In this document: positions 24,086-33,662 of the stretch, piece after piece
Numbering within the stretch: the first letter of the stretch is position 1
Layout: every line of letters begins with the position of its first letter
NCBI RefSeq assembly: GCF_000244755.1
Contig: NZ_AHOO02000012.1
Span: forward strand, 181,193 to 245,192
Origin: Leptospira licerasiae serovar Varillal str. VAR 010
GTDB taxonomy: Bacteria > Spirochaetota > Leptospiria > Leptospirales > Leptospiraceae
Direction: 5' to 3'
Length of the DNA stretch: 64,000 bases
Translations under genes and position numbers: made by a program
Notes under the pieces: generated by a model
What the model was told of the DNA's origin: nothing
Databases searched by the model: none
The model's input: the letters and a program-made list of their open reading frames with translations, nothing else

Positions 24086-26221
24086 TTACTTTTTACTTTT
24101 TCGACTGATCCCCAAAACGGAAATATCATCTTGTTTAGGAGATCCTGCAAGGAATTCATCCAACTTTTTTAATATTTGATCGATCCCTTCGCTTATCGGA
24201 ATTCCCTTTAGATTTCCTACGATCGCCTCTACTCTTTTTTCTCCGAATTCCTCTTTATTAGAGTTCCATTGTTCAAAAAGACCGTCCGTAAAAAGTATTA
24301 ATTTAGAATCCTGAGCGAATTCTATCTCATTAGACGTATATTTAGTATTCGGAATCACGCCCATGATCCTTCCGGTTTTTTCCAAAGAGTGGATCTCCTG
24401 ACCTTGTATTAAATACTGGGGCACATGGCCTGCGGAGGAATATCTGATCAAATTTAGGTTTGTGTCGATATCGACTACGATACAAGTAAAGAATTGATTC
24501 AAATTTTTGAATGTATGCAGGAATTCATTGTTTAAGTGATATAAAATTTCGGTAACACTATATATCCCACGTTTTAAGGATTCATAAATCGCTTTGATTG
24601 CCATGGTCAACAGAGCCGCTTGCACTCCATGTCCGGTAGCATCCGCAAGGAACACTCGAGTTAATCCGGGGCGAAGTTCCATTATATCAAAAAAATCCCC
24701 TCCTACTTCCGTAAGAGGAAGATATCTTACGGTAATTTCTAGATCTCCTGTGAGCTTATCTTCCTGTGAAATTATACCGGATTGGATCTTTCTAGCAGTT
24801 GATAGATCGCTCTGGAGTAAACTCAAATTATGCTCCAACTCTACCGCTAAAGTTTCCTTTTCCTTAATATTAGTTCTGATCTTATCCAACACCAAGTTAT
24901 ATCTTTCTGCGATCTGCCCTACTTCCGTAAACGGTTCTATCGAAAGATCTTGGCTTAGATCCCCTGTCCGTTTCTGGTATTCCATTTCCATAAATAGATC
25001 TATAAGTTCGGTAGTGGCTCTATGTTCCGTATAATTCAAGCCTTGGTATTCGTTTTGAGGAGAAACTCTTAGGCTATAAAAACGATGTATAATATAAAGA
25101 AGAGGATAACTTATTCCAAAAGAAAGGACCGCGCAGGATAACACTCCTAATAACTGCACAAGGATTTGAGTAATTCTGTCTAATCCTGTGCCTAACATAG
25201 AAAGATCCCCGAAAAAACCCACCGCCAAAGTACCCCAGATCCCGGACACAAGATGAACCGGAATAGCTCCTACAGCGTCATCCAGCTTTAATTTATCCAG
25301 CAGGACTCCTGCTTCGAACATTAAAATTCCTGCAACTAATCCGATCAAAAGAGATTCGATGGAATTGACCGCGTTGCATGGAGCAGTGATTGCCACAAGC
25401 CCTGCCAAGGTACCGTTTAAAGGTAAAGTAGCTTCTGCATATTTTAAACGGATCCAGCCATATATCAAACTGGAAGCCATTCCACCGGAAGCTGCAAACA
25501 TAGTATTTGTGATAATCTTTGGAACTTCGGAAGTGAAGGCAAGGGTGCTTCCCCCATTAAACCCGATCCAACCAAACCAGAGGATCAATGTTCCAAGCAT
25601 CGCAAGAGGTAAATTATGCCCAGTGATCTTTCGGACCGACCCGTCCTTACCGTATTTTCCGGTTCGATTTCCAATAAGTATCATCGCGGAAAGTCCTACC
25701 CATCCTCCTACACTATGAACCGCAGTGGATCCCGCAAAATCCATAAAGCCGAGATGAGCAAGCCAACCTGTAAATTGATCCCAATCTTGGAGATCCCTTC
25801 CCCATACCCAGTGACCGAAAATCGGATAGATCAAAGAAGAAATAATGGCAGTAACGATGATATAGGCGCCGAATTTCATTCTTTCGGCAACTGCACCAGA
25901 AACGATAGTCGCAGCTGTTCCGCAGAACATGAGTTGGAATAAAAAGAAAACCGAAGTTTCAGGACTTGTTTTTGAAAAATCAGGAAAAAACATATCTTTT
26001 CCGATCAAACCATTATAGGTTGTGCCGAACATAAGTCCGAATCCGATAGAATAGAAAACGAGAGTAGCAATTCCAAAATCCGTAATATTTTTGATCGCTA
26101 CGTTAATCGAGTTCTTTGTCCTGGTAAGGCCGGATTCTAAACATAAAAATCCGGCCTGCATGAAGAACACCAATCCGGAAGAAAGAATGATCCATAGGAT
26201 ATCAAAACTCGTTTTATGCAT
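24086..26221 (-). CDS. ammonium transporter fused to a SpoIIE-type PP2C phosphatase
   Basis: 711 residues. Residues 1 to about 385 are a complete Amt/Rh channel: phenylalanine gate region FQLMF (95-99), Asp161 and His169 in DFAGSTAVH, and the second pore histidine His323 in PVHLVSG. After the last helix (360-380) comes a cytoplasmic linker, ELIDLFMEMEYQKRTGDLSQ, that looks HAMP-like, then a coiled coil (about 435-485). The C-terminal domain (490-706) is a PPM/SpoIIE phosphatase with metal residues in GGDF (507-510), ADATGHG (526-532), FTDG (644-647) and QDD (697-699). This architecture suggests that ammonium passage or binding controls dephosphorylation of a partner, probably an anti-sigma-factor antagonist (STAS) protein. 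No partner gene is seen nearby. Confidence 0.93.
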   Translation of the reverse strand: MHKTSFDILWIILSSGLVFFMQAGFLCLESGLTRTKNSINVAIKNITDFGIATLVFYSIGFGLMFGTTYNGLIGKDMFFPDFSKTSPETSVFFLFQLMFCGTAATIVSGAVAERMKFGAYIIVTAIISSLIYPIFGHWVWGRDLQDWDQFTGWLAHLGFMDFAGSTAVHSVGGWVGLSAMILIGNRTGKYGKDGSVRKITGHNLPLAMLGTLILWFGWIGFNGGSTLAFTSEVPKIITNTMFAASGGMASSLIYGWIRLKYAEATLPLNGTLAGLVAITAPCNAVNSIESLLIGLVAGILMFEAGVLLDKLKLDDAVGAIPVHLVSGIWGTLAVGFFGDLSMLGTGLDRITQILVQLLGVLSCAVLSFGISYPLLYIIHRFYSLRVSPQNEYQGLNYTEHRATTELIDLFMEMEYQKRTGDLSQDLSIEPFTEVGQIAERYNLVLDKIRTNIKEKETLAVELEHNLSLLQSDLSTARKIQSGIISQEDKLTGDLEITVRYLPLTEVGGDFFDIMELRPGLTRVFLADATGHGVQAALLTMAIKAIYESLKRGIYSVTEILYHLNNEFLHTFKNLNQFFTCIVVDIDTNLNLIRYSSAGHVPQYLIQGQEIHSLEKTGRIMGVIPNTKYTSNEIEFAQDSKLILFTDGLFEQWNSNKEEFGEKRVEAIVGNLKGIPISEGIDQILKKLDEFLAGSPKQDDISVLGISRKSKK

Positions 26222-26345
26222 CTAATTTCTTATTTCAGAAAATGATAAGCGAATTGGCAAGAATAGTTTATCTTTACTTGTCTTTAATAGAATAATACTC
26301 CTTAAGTGATGTTACTTTGCAGGCTAACGTTCCTATCCGGCGGTT

Positions 26346-26729
26346 TTATTTACTAGCCTCTATGATCCGGATTAGATCGTATTCGACTTCCTTTGCCTCT
26401 TGCGCCAGAATTTTGGAATCGGACAAGGTCCGTAAAAGAGGTTCCGGTCTAATCATACCGATCTTGGTCTTTCCATGATCTGTATACACGGAGATCCTGC
26501 AAGGTAGTGCAAAATTCATTTCCATATCTTCGCTCAACACTTTACTAGCGCGAACTGGATTGCAAACTTCGAAAATCCTACATTCTTCCGGAAATTCGAC
26601 CCCTTTCTTTTTCATCGTTTCCTTAAGGTCATGGATATGCAGTACTCCGTATTTTGCTTCTGCTACATTCTTTTCCAGATCCGAGGATGCTTGCTCTACA
26701 CTTTTTTCCGATTCAACGATGTATTTCAT
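26346..26729 (-). CDS. DUF302 family protein
   Basis: 127 residues from the ATG at 26729, which has AAGGGGAG eight bases upstream; an in-frame TTG at 26753 has no ribosome site. The DUF302 core is clear: an N-terminal strand-helix with LEKNVAEAKYGVLHIHDLKETMKKKG, the central IFEVCNPVRASKVL with one Cys, and PCRISVYTDHGKTKIGMI. Function is unknown; DUF302 genes are often found in sulfur- or copper-related neighbourhoods. A 16-bp CsoR-type palindrome lies 65 bp upstream, which suggests control by a CsoR/CstR-like repressor encoded elsewhere. Confidence 0.85.
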   Translation of the reverse strand: MKYIVESEKSVEQASSDLEKNVAEAKYGVLHIHDLKETMKKKGVEFPEECRIFEVCNPVRASKVLSEDMEMNFALPCRISVYTDHGKTKIGMIRPEPLLRTLSDSKILAQEAKEVEYDLIRIIEASK

Positions 26730-26793
26730 TAGTTCTTCTCCCCTTTTTGCCAACTTATTCGGCTCTTTCTCTTAGACTACTCAAAAGGTAATA

Positions 26794-26809
26794 ATACCCC
26801 ATGGGGTAT
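26794..26809. promoter_or_regulatory. CsoR/CstR-type operator ATACCCCATGGGGTAT
   Basis: A perfect 16-bp palindrome with the G-tract/C-tract pattern of CsoR-family operators. It is upstream of the DUF302 gene and 41 bp beyond the glgP stop. No CsoR-like gene is present in the window. Confidence 0.6.
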
Positions 26810-26849
26810 ATAGTATATTGTATTTTTGAATTATTTTTCGGAATTTTCA

Positions 26850-29336
26850 CTATACGGGATCATGATTTTTCAACCTCCATATCCGTTGTACGTATTCCGA
26901 AACGGTCCGATCGGAAGAAAAATTTCCGGCCCTTGCAGCGTTTATTATCGTACGCCTTGTCCAATCTTCCGAATTTAAGTAGTCCGTTGAAATTCTATCT
27001 TGCACGTTTATGTAAGAATGAAAGTCCGCGAGTAAAAAGTAAGAATCTCCTCGTAAGAGAAGTTCGTCTACGAGATCCTTAAAAAGTTCTTTGGCTTCCT
27101 TTAGAAAAAAACCCTTTCTTACGGCGTTTAGTACGTCCATGATTGCAGGGTCCCTATTCGCAATAGAAGTGGGATCGTAGCCGGACCTTCTGAGTTCTTT
27201 TAATTGATCCACGGTATTTCCGAAGGCATAGATATTCTCATCCTTCACACTCTCTATAATTTCCACGTTTGCCCCATCCAAAGTACATACCGTAAGGGCT
27301 CCGTTCAGCATGAATTTCATGTTTCCTGTTCCGGAGGCCTCCGTTCCCGGACAGGATATCTGTTCGGACAAATCCGCTGCCGGAATAATTTTTTCCGCTA
27401 GACCGACATTAAAGTTAGGAAGAAACACCACTTTCAAATGCCGATTCACTTTCGGATCCGAATTCACGATATTTCCCACAGAATGAATTAGTTTGATGAT
27501 CAGTTTTGCCTTTCTGTATCCCGGAGCCGCTTTGCCGGAAAAGAAGACAGTACGAGGAGTATAAGAAACGGAAGGATTTTCTTTAATTTTTTGGTAATCG
27601 TATACGATCCGTAAAACGTTTAATAATTGTCGTTTATATTCATGTATCCGTTTGATCTGTACATCGAATATGGAATTCGGATCGACCCTTATACCCAAAT
27701 TATTGTAAGTAAAATTAGAAAGAAATTCCTTATTTTCTTGTTTGATCTTACTCCATTCCCTTCTAAATCCTTTGTCTTCCGAATACTCTTCCAGATCGGA
27801 TATATTTGAAAGATCGTTTTGCCAACTATCTCCGATCTTATGAGTAATTAAATCCGAAAGTTTTGGGTTTGCGGTAAGAAGCCAGCGTCTATGCGCGACT
27901 CCATTAGTTATATTGTGGAACTTTTGAGGAAACAGAGCATAGAATTCCGGAAATATACTAGTCTTCAAAATTTCGGTGTGAAGCTTAGCGACCCCGTTCA
28001 CACTTTTGGATGCCACCACAGCTAAATGTGACATCCTGATCCTTTTCGGACTTCCTTCCTCTATAATGGATACCTTTCGCACAATGTCCTCGGAAACTCT
28101 CTCCTTTCTGAGCTCCTGCAGAAAATTGAAATTGATCTCATAGATTATTTGTAGATGTCTAGGTAGCACGTTCTCCATCAAATCCACAGACCAAGTTTCC
28201 AAAGCTTCCGGCATGATCGTATGATTTGTGTATGCAAAACATTTAGTCGTGTAGTCCCAGGCCTGCCCCCAAGGCAAGGAATATCCGTCCACCAACAAAC
28301 GCATAAACTCAGGAATTGCCAAGGTAGGATGAGTGTCGTTTAAATGAAAAATCATCCTACGCGGAAGACTCTCCCATTTCAATCCCTCTTCCGAAATGAA
28401 TTGCGCCAGTGCGTCCTGTAAAGTTGCGCTTACCAGAAAATATTCCTGTTTTAATCTTAGCTCCCTTCCTTGTTCTATGGCGTCGTTAGGATATAGTACC
28501 TTCGAAATATTCTCCGATTTTTGTTTGTCTTCGATTGCCCTTAAATAATCCCCGTGGTTGAAATAATCCAGATTGAATTCCCTACTCGATTTGGCCTTCC
28601 AAAGCCTGAGATTGGTCACCGTATTCGTCTTAAATCCAGGGATGAACACGTCATACGCTTCTGCAAGTACCACTTCTTTGGGATCCCAGATACAAAACGA
28701 ACAACCCTTATGATCGATATCCGTTTTAGTTTGTCCGTAAAACTGGACAGGATATACAAGATCCATTCTTGCTATCTCCCAAGGATTATCCTGATTCAGC
28801 CAGTTTTCAGGATATTCTCTCTGGAAACCGTTACGGATCTCTTGCCTAAAAATTCCATACTCATAACGGATCCCGGCAGCCTGAGCAGGAAAATTCAAGG
28901 TAGCAAGTGAATCTAAAAAACAAGCAGCAAGTCTTCCTAAACCCCCATTCCCCAAAGCGGCGTCCGGTTCGTTTTCGGCAACTTCCGAAAGTTCATATCC
29001 TATATTCTGTAAGGCTTTTTCGGCAACTCCCATCATTTGGAGATTGGCCAAATTCGTTTTTAATAATGTACCGAGAAGATATTCAATAGAAAGATAATAT
29101 ACTTTTCTGACTTTTTTCAATCGATACTGCTCTTGGATCTCGTTCCATCTACTGATGAGAATATCTCGTAGACTCATTGCCAAAGCACGGTAAATATCTT
29201 CTTTATAGGTGTTGTTCTTATATTTTCCGAGCTCATACTCTAGTTTTTTAACGATGGTGGAACCCAAAGAGTCCACTCCCATTTTGACATCCCGTTCAAA
29301 CAGATCCAAAATTTTCCGACGTTCAGCAGTTTCCAT
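26850..29336 (-). CDS. glgP: glycogen/maltodextrin phosphorylase
   Basis: 828 residues, full length for a GT35 phosphorylase. The pyridoxal-phosphate site EASGTGNMKFMLNGAL carries the cofactor lysine, and the N-terminal YLSIEYLLGTLLKTNLANL and AALGNGGLGRLAACFLDS are characteristic. It releases glucose-1-phosphate from alpha-1,4-glucan chains in the cytoplasm. It is the last gene of a five-gene alpha-glucan operon, 4 bp after malQ. Confidence 0.96.
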   Translation of the reverse strand: METAERRKILDLFERDVKMGVDSLGSTIVKKLEYELGKYKNNTYKEDIYRALAMSLRDILISRWNEIQEQYRLKKVRKVYYLSIEYLLGTLLKTNLANLQMMGVAEKALQNIGYELSEVAENEPDAALGNGGLGRLAACFLDSLATLNFPAQAAGIRYEYGIFRQEIRNGFQREYPENWLNQDNPWEIARMDLVYPVQFYGQTKTDIDHKGCSFCIWDPKEVVLAEAYDVFIPGFKTNTVTNLRLWKAKSSREFNLDYFNHGDYLRAIEDKQKSENISKVLYPNDAIEQGRELRLKQEYFLVSATLQDALAQFISEEGLKWESLPRRMIFHLNDTHPTLAIPEFMRLLVDGYSLPWGQAWDYTTKCFAYTNHTIMPEALETWSVDLMENVLPRHLQIIYEINFNFLQELRKERVSEDIVRKVSIIEEGSPKRIRMSHLAVVASKSVNGVAKLHTEILKTSIFPEFYALFPQKFHNITNGVAHRRWLLTANPKLSDLITHKIGDSWQNDLSNISDLEEYSEDKGFRREWSKIKQENKEFLSNFTYNNLGIRVDPNSIFDVQIKRIHEYKRQLLNVLRIVYDYQKIKENPSVSYTPRTVFFSGKAAPGYRKAKLIIKLIHSVGNIVNSDPKVNRHLKVVFLPNFNVGLAEKIIPAADLSEQISCPGTEASGTGNMKFMLNGALTVCTLDGANVEIIESVKDENIYAFGNTVDQLKELRRSGYDPTSIANRDPAIMDVLNAVRKGFFLKEAKELFKDLVDELLLRGDSYFLLADFHSYINVQDRISTDYLNSEDWTRRTIINAARAGNFSSDRTVSEYVQRIWRLKNHDPV

Positions 29337-29340
29337 ATCC

Positions 29341-31449
29341 TTACACTCCTAAATTCGTAGTATCCGTGGGATATCCCCAGTATAAATCCAGTTCTTTAAG
29401 ATCCTTGGAATAACGGATCTTCCAATTCGGATATTCGTCACTAGTTCCCGGAAAATTAGTCTGCTCTTCATCCATTAGAATATCATGAAGTGAAAATATG
29501 GAATATTCCGAAGAGGTCCTCTCCAAAAGTTCGAACATTCCGTTCCTTAGAGAAACTATGAAGTCCTTCCCGTTCTCTTCCTCGACAAAGATCTTTTCGT
29601 TTTTTAAAAGGTTCAAAATTTCCCTTTTTTCCTTTTCTCTACCTGATGAATACGCACGAGAAGTCTCTTCATCCCAAAGAGATGTTCTTTTTCTGAATTC
29701 GATATCGAACCCGTCCCAATATCCTTTTAAGGTAGGAAGATCGTGCGTATTGTGCACCGAAACCGACCTGGGCGGATAACGGTGGGGAGGTATAAAGCCT
29801 TCTCCGTGACGTTGTTCGAAATATAGGACTCGAAAGGAATATAACCCGAAATCCATTAGTTTTTCCTTAATTTCGGTAGGGACGTTACCCAAGTCTTCTG
29901 CTACTAAAACGCAACGTTTTCTCTGACTTTCGAGGGCAAGTATCTTCAATAAATATTCAGATGGATAAGATATATATCCACCTTTCGATCCTTGGGGGAT
30001 CCAATATAGACGGAACAATCCGAGAGCATGATCTATCCTTAACATACCGTCCTCAATCATGTTGTTTCGTACCAATTGTATAAAATGCTCGAAACCGGTC
30101 TCTACCATCCGGCGAGGTATCGAAGGTGGGATTCCCCAGTTTTGTCCGGCAGGCGAAAATAAGTCCGAAGGAGCTCCCACTCGTGCGGAAGAAGCAAAAT
30201 CCATGGAAAAACTTCTAACCTCCGGCCCGTTCGGATCGGACCCAACAGCCAAATCGCCAAACAAGATCAAGTTTCTCTCTTTAAAATATTCCAATACTCT
30301 ATCCCACTGAACTTCGGTAATCCATGCGAGAAAGTATATAAAGTTTCTATAATCTTTCTTTTTAGAGGCCCTTTCGGTATTTTCCGATTTTATATTCGAT
30401 TGTATCGACTTTCTTTCGTAAAATCGATCGGCAGACAACTTTTCCGTCCAATATGCATGGGATAAAAGCGACTCTCCTTTCTCCGAAACGAAAAGTAAAA
30501 ATTCTCTCATATTTCTTTTCGCCGTCGGAGCGTTAGAAGAGATGAATTCCGAGTAAGCTCGATACAAATAGCCTAATTTGAATTCATGAACCGATTCGAA
30601 GTTAATATATTTTCCGGAGGTTTCCTTTTTATGAAATTTATCTCTCTCCGCAAAATATCTTTTCGAAGTTTCCGGAAGACTTAGATCTTTGAAAACCCAG
30701 GGTAAATGTACGTATAAATAATCCTTAAAGAACCGATTCCATGAAAAATACGGACTAAAATCCGGATTCGGAATCGGATATGGAAAATGTAAAGGATTGA
30801 TAGAAAGCACTCTATATCCGGATTTGTAACAATAATTCGCCAAAGCTTGCAGATCCCGAAAATCCCCTATACCGTCATTCAATTCCGATCGGACCGCATA
30901 CAACTGAACTGAAACGCCTAACTTCTTCTTCTGCTCCTGCGTGGAATAACATTTTTCCGGATGAATCACTAAAACGGAAGAAACTCCCTCAAATCTCCCA
31001 GGAACATTATGCAATGATAATTTATGATATCCTAAATCGATCGGATCTTCGATTCTTATTTTATACCTGAATCTTCGATGAGAACATTCCTCTCTTAATT
31101 TATCCGGTTTCGACAAACCTAAAGGAATCTCGATACATATTCCCTGTTCCGTCTCTATCTTTAAAAAACAATCCTCCGGGAAATTCAAATACGGCCAACG
31201 AAATCGGATCCATTTCTCCTTCTCCTCTCCCTTTAAAAAATAAATATGATCCAAAAGACGGGCGGAATCCGAAAGGCGGATCATTGCTATAAGTTTTTTC
31301 GGATCTTCAGCTTCCTCTTCCTCCCACCCCATCGCAACGAGCAAAGCTAATGCGGATTTTTCATCCAACTCGTGGAGATTTCCGTCAAGATCGTAATACT
31401 TAGGTAAAAGTCCAAGCTCGGTCCAAATTTTTTCCCGATCCATTTCCAT
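29341..31449 (-). CDS. malQ: 4-alpha-glucanotransferase
   Basis: 702 residues, a GH77 enzyme with the N-terminal extension found in bacterial MalQ. Catalytic segments are visible: RIDHALGLFRLYW (nucleophile Asp), VAEDLGNVP (acid/base Glu) and NTHDLPTL (transition-state Asp). It transfers maltodextrin segments between chains, making chains long enough for the phosphorylase. It sits 3 bp after glgX and 4 bp before glgP. Confidence 0.94.
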   Translation of the reverse strand: MEMDREKIWTELGLLPKYYDLDGNLHELDEKSALALLVAMGWEEEEAEDPKKLIAMIRLSDSARLLDHIYFLKGEEKEKWIRFRWPYLNFPEDCFLKIETEQGICIEIPLGLSKPDKLREECSHRRFRYKIRIEDPIDLGYHKLSLHNVPGRFEGVSSVLVIHPEKCYSTQEQKKKLGVSVQLYAVRSELNDGIGDFRDLQALANYCYKSGYRVLSINPLHFPYPIPNPDFSPYFSWNRFFKDYLYVHLPWVFKDLSLPETSKRYFAERDKFHKKETSGKYINFESVHEFKLGYLYRAYSEFISSNAPTAKRNMREFLLFVSEKGESLLSHAYWTEKLSADRFYERKSIQSNIKSENTERASKKKDYRNFIYFLAWITEVQWDRVLEYFKERNLILFGDLAVGSDPNGPEVRSFSMDFASSARVGAPSDLFSPAGQNWGIPPSIPRRMVETGFEHFIQLVRNNMIEDGMLRIDHALGLFRLYWIPQGSKGGYISYPSEYLLKILALESQRKRCVLVAEDLGNVPTEIKEKLMDFGLYSFRVLYFEQRHGEGFIPPHRYPPRSVSVHNTHDLPTLKGYWDGFDIEFRKRTSLWDEETSRAYSSGREKEKREILNLLKNEKIFVEEENGKDFIVSLRNGMFELLERTSSEYSIFSLHDILMDEEQTNFPGTSDEYPNWKIRYSKDLKELDLYWGYPTDTTNLGV

Positions 31450-31452
31450 AGT

Positions 31453-33648
31453 TCACCCATGCATAGTCGACCCCAGTTCCTCGAAGAGGACCAAAGATCT
31501 TGGCGGAATTGTGCAAGAAGTAAGAAGAACCTCCTTTATTTCCAAGGGATGATTTTTTACGGAAGTATCTAAGACCTTACAAAGAGGAGAACCGGAAAAT
31601 GACTCGGGAAAAACGAACTTCACTTCCCTGTGAGTAGGATTCAAGAGAAGAATAAAACCGATCTCAGAATCCCATTCAGGTGCTGTATTCTTATGATCGG
31701 TCTTTCTAAAACGAGCGCACCAGGAAATCGGAAAAGTACCACTTCCCGTAAAAGAAGGTTTCGAAACTTCCACTCCGTACTCGTCGCTTACAATCGATTT
31801 CCATAAAAGGGATTTTTCATCGGAGAGTAACGTTTCGATCTTTCCGAATACCTGACTGGATTTTCTATATCTTATCAGAAAATCTACGAATTCGAGGAAG
31901 TCCCGCTTTTCCGGATACTGTCCCCAATCGTAAAAATTTATTTCGTTATCCTGACAATATGCGTTATTATTTCCTTCCTGGGTCCTGGATAATTCGTCTC
32001 CTCCCGAGATCATCGGGACGCAAGAAGAAAGAAAAAGAGTAGCGATTAAATTTCTTTTTTGCCTTTCCCTTAAAGAGACTACATCCTCATTCAGACAGTA
32101 TCCTTCTACCCCGCAGTTCCAAGAATAATTTCGATCTGTACCGTCCCTATTATTTTCCCCGTTCTTTTCATTATGCTTAACGTTATATGAAACAAGATCT
32201 TGAAGCGTAAAGCCGTCGTGACATGTGATATAATTCAACTTTTCGAAAGGAAGATCTTTCGCGGATTCTTCCGTAAACCTTTTCTGACCCAAATGGTGCA
32301 AAAACTGCCGCGAATCAACATTATCCGAAATCCAAAATTTTCGAGAGGAATCCCTGAATCCTTCGTTCCATTCCCTCCAGGGAGAAGGGAAACAATCATG
32401 CAAATTCCCTTTCAGGTCCCAAGGCTCCGCTATCAGCTTGAGTTCGGAAAGAAGAGGATCCCTTTTTAAAGCCGCAAGGAAAGAGGGAAAGGCTTCCGGA
32501 GCTCCGTCATTTCCTCGAATAAGACTTGCGGCTAAATCAAACCGAAAACCGTCAACATGCATTTCTGTCGCCCAATATCGTAGACTATTGAGGATCAAGT
32601 CCAAAACGACAGGTTTAGATATGTCCAGAGTATTTCCGCATCCGGAGTAGTTCTTATACATCATCTTTTTATGATCTTCCAATCGATAATAAGAACGATT
32701 GCATAATCCGCGAAAATGTAGATTCGGACCGAAATGATCTTCTTCGCAGGTATGATTATATACCACGTCAAGTATGATCTCTATACCTTCTCGATGAAAC
32801 TTTTTTACCATCGTCTTGAAATCACGTATTACTTCGGATTCGGCTCCCTTTCTAGCATAACGTAAGTCAGGCAAAAAAAAGCCTAAAGTGTTATAACCCC
32901 AGTAATCGATTAACCCGGAGGTTTGTAGTCTAACACTGGAATACGCTTGGTGAATCGGTAAAAGTTCAATGGAAGTGATCCCCATCTTTTTAAAATGTTT
33001 CAGGATCGGTTCGGAGCAGAATCCTAAAAATGTTCCCTTTAAATCTTTTGGAATATCAGGATGTCCGAAAGTCATACTTTTAATATGAGCTTCATATAGG
33101 ATTGTATCTTGCCAGGAATGTGATGGTCTAACATCGTTAGACCAATCGAAATTTTCATCACTCACTCTAGAAAGCGAACAAAACGCAGCGTTATCCGTTT
33201 CGCTCATCAGAGAAATCTCTGTTTCTTCCGGAATTTTTTCCAAACTTTCCCTTCGGTATGCATATAAAGAAAGATCCAAAACGGGAAGACGAGCGATAGA
33301 CCTAGCATAAGGATCCAAAAGGACTTTGTTAGGATTAAACCAATGACCTTCTCTGGGTTCATAGGGTCCGTGAACTCTATAACCGTACACAGTTCCAGGC
33401 TTCAGTTCGGACAAGTATCCGTGCCATACCGGACCGGATTTTGAGTCCAGACTGACACGATACTTTTCTTTCGGAGAATCCGAGCCGGAAAAAATGCATA
33501 CTTCCACCTTGGTTGCATATTCAGAATAAACTGCGAAATTCACTCCTTTTCCATCCCAACTTGCTCCCAATGGATATGGTTTTCCAGGAGCTAAACTCAT
33601 CCCTATTTCCCTACCGGGAATTTCACTTTTCATGCGGACTGGATTCAT
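31453..33648 (-). CDS. glgX: glycogen debranching enzyme
   Basis: 731 residues. An N-terminal CBM48 (about 20-120, beginning PYPLGASWDGKGVNFAVYS) precedes a GH13 TIM barrel. The barrel has YNHTCEEDHFGP, the nucleophile region DGFRFDLAASL, the acid/base IAEPWDL and the CHDGFTL aspartate, as in GlgX/isoamylase. It hydrolyses alpha-1,6 branch points, probably on phosphorylase-limited glycogen. It lies 14 bp after the GH57 gene. Confidence 0.95.
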   Translation of the reverse strand: MNPVRMKSEIPGREIGMSLAPGKPYPLGASWDGKGVNFAVYSEYATKVEVCIFSGSDSPKEKYRVSLDSKSGPVWHGYLSELKPGTVYGYRVHGPYEPREGHWFNPNKVLLDPYARSIARLPVLDLSLYAYRRESLEKIPEETEISLMSETDNAAFCSLSRVSDENFDWSNDVRPSHSWQDTILYEAHIKSMTFGHPDIPKDLKGTFLGFCSEPILKHFKKMGITSIELLPIHQAYSSVRLQTSGLIDYWGYNTLGFFLPDLRYARKGAESEVIRDFKTMVKKFHREGIEIILDVVYNHTCEEDHFGPNLHFRGLCNRSYYRLEDHKKMMYKNYSGCGNTLDISKPVVLDLILNSLRYWATEMHVDGFRFDLAASLIRGNDGAPEAFPSFLAALKRDPLLSELKLIAEPWDLKGNLHDCFPSPWREWNEGFRDSSRKFWISDNVDSRQFLHHLGQKRFTEESAKDLPFEKLNYITCHDGFTLQDLVSYNVKHNEKNGENNRDGTDRNYSWNCGVEGYCLNEDVVSLRERQKRNLIATLFLSSCVPMISGGDELSRTQEGNNNAYCQDNEINFYDWGQYPEKRDFLEFVDFLIRYRKSSQVFGKIETLLSDEKSLLWKSIVSDEYGVEVSKPSFTGSGTFPISWCARFRKTDHKNTAPEWDSEIGFILLLNPTHREVKFVFPESFSGSPLCKVLDTSVKNHPLEIKEVLLTSCTIPPRSLVLFEELGSTMHG

Positions 33649-33662
33649 AAAAGAATCTTGAT

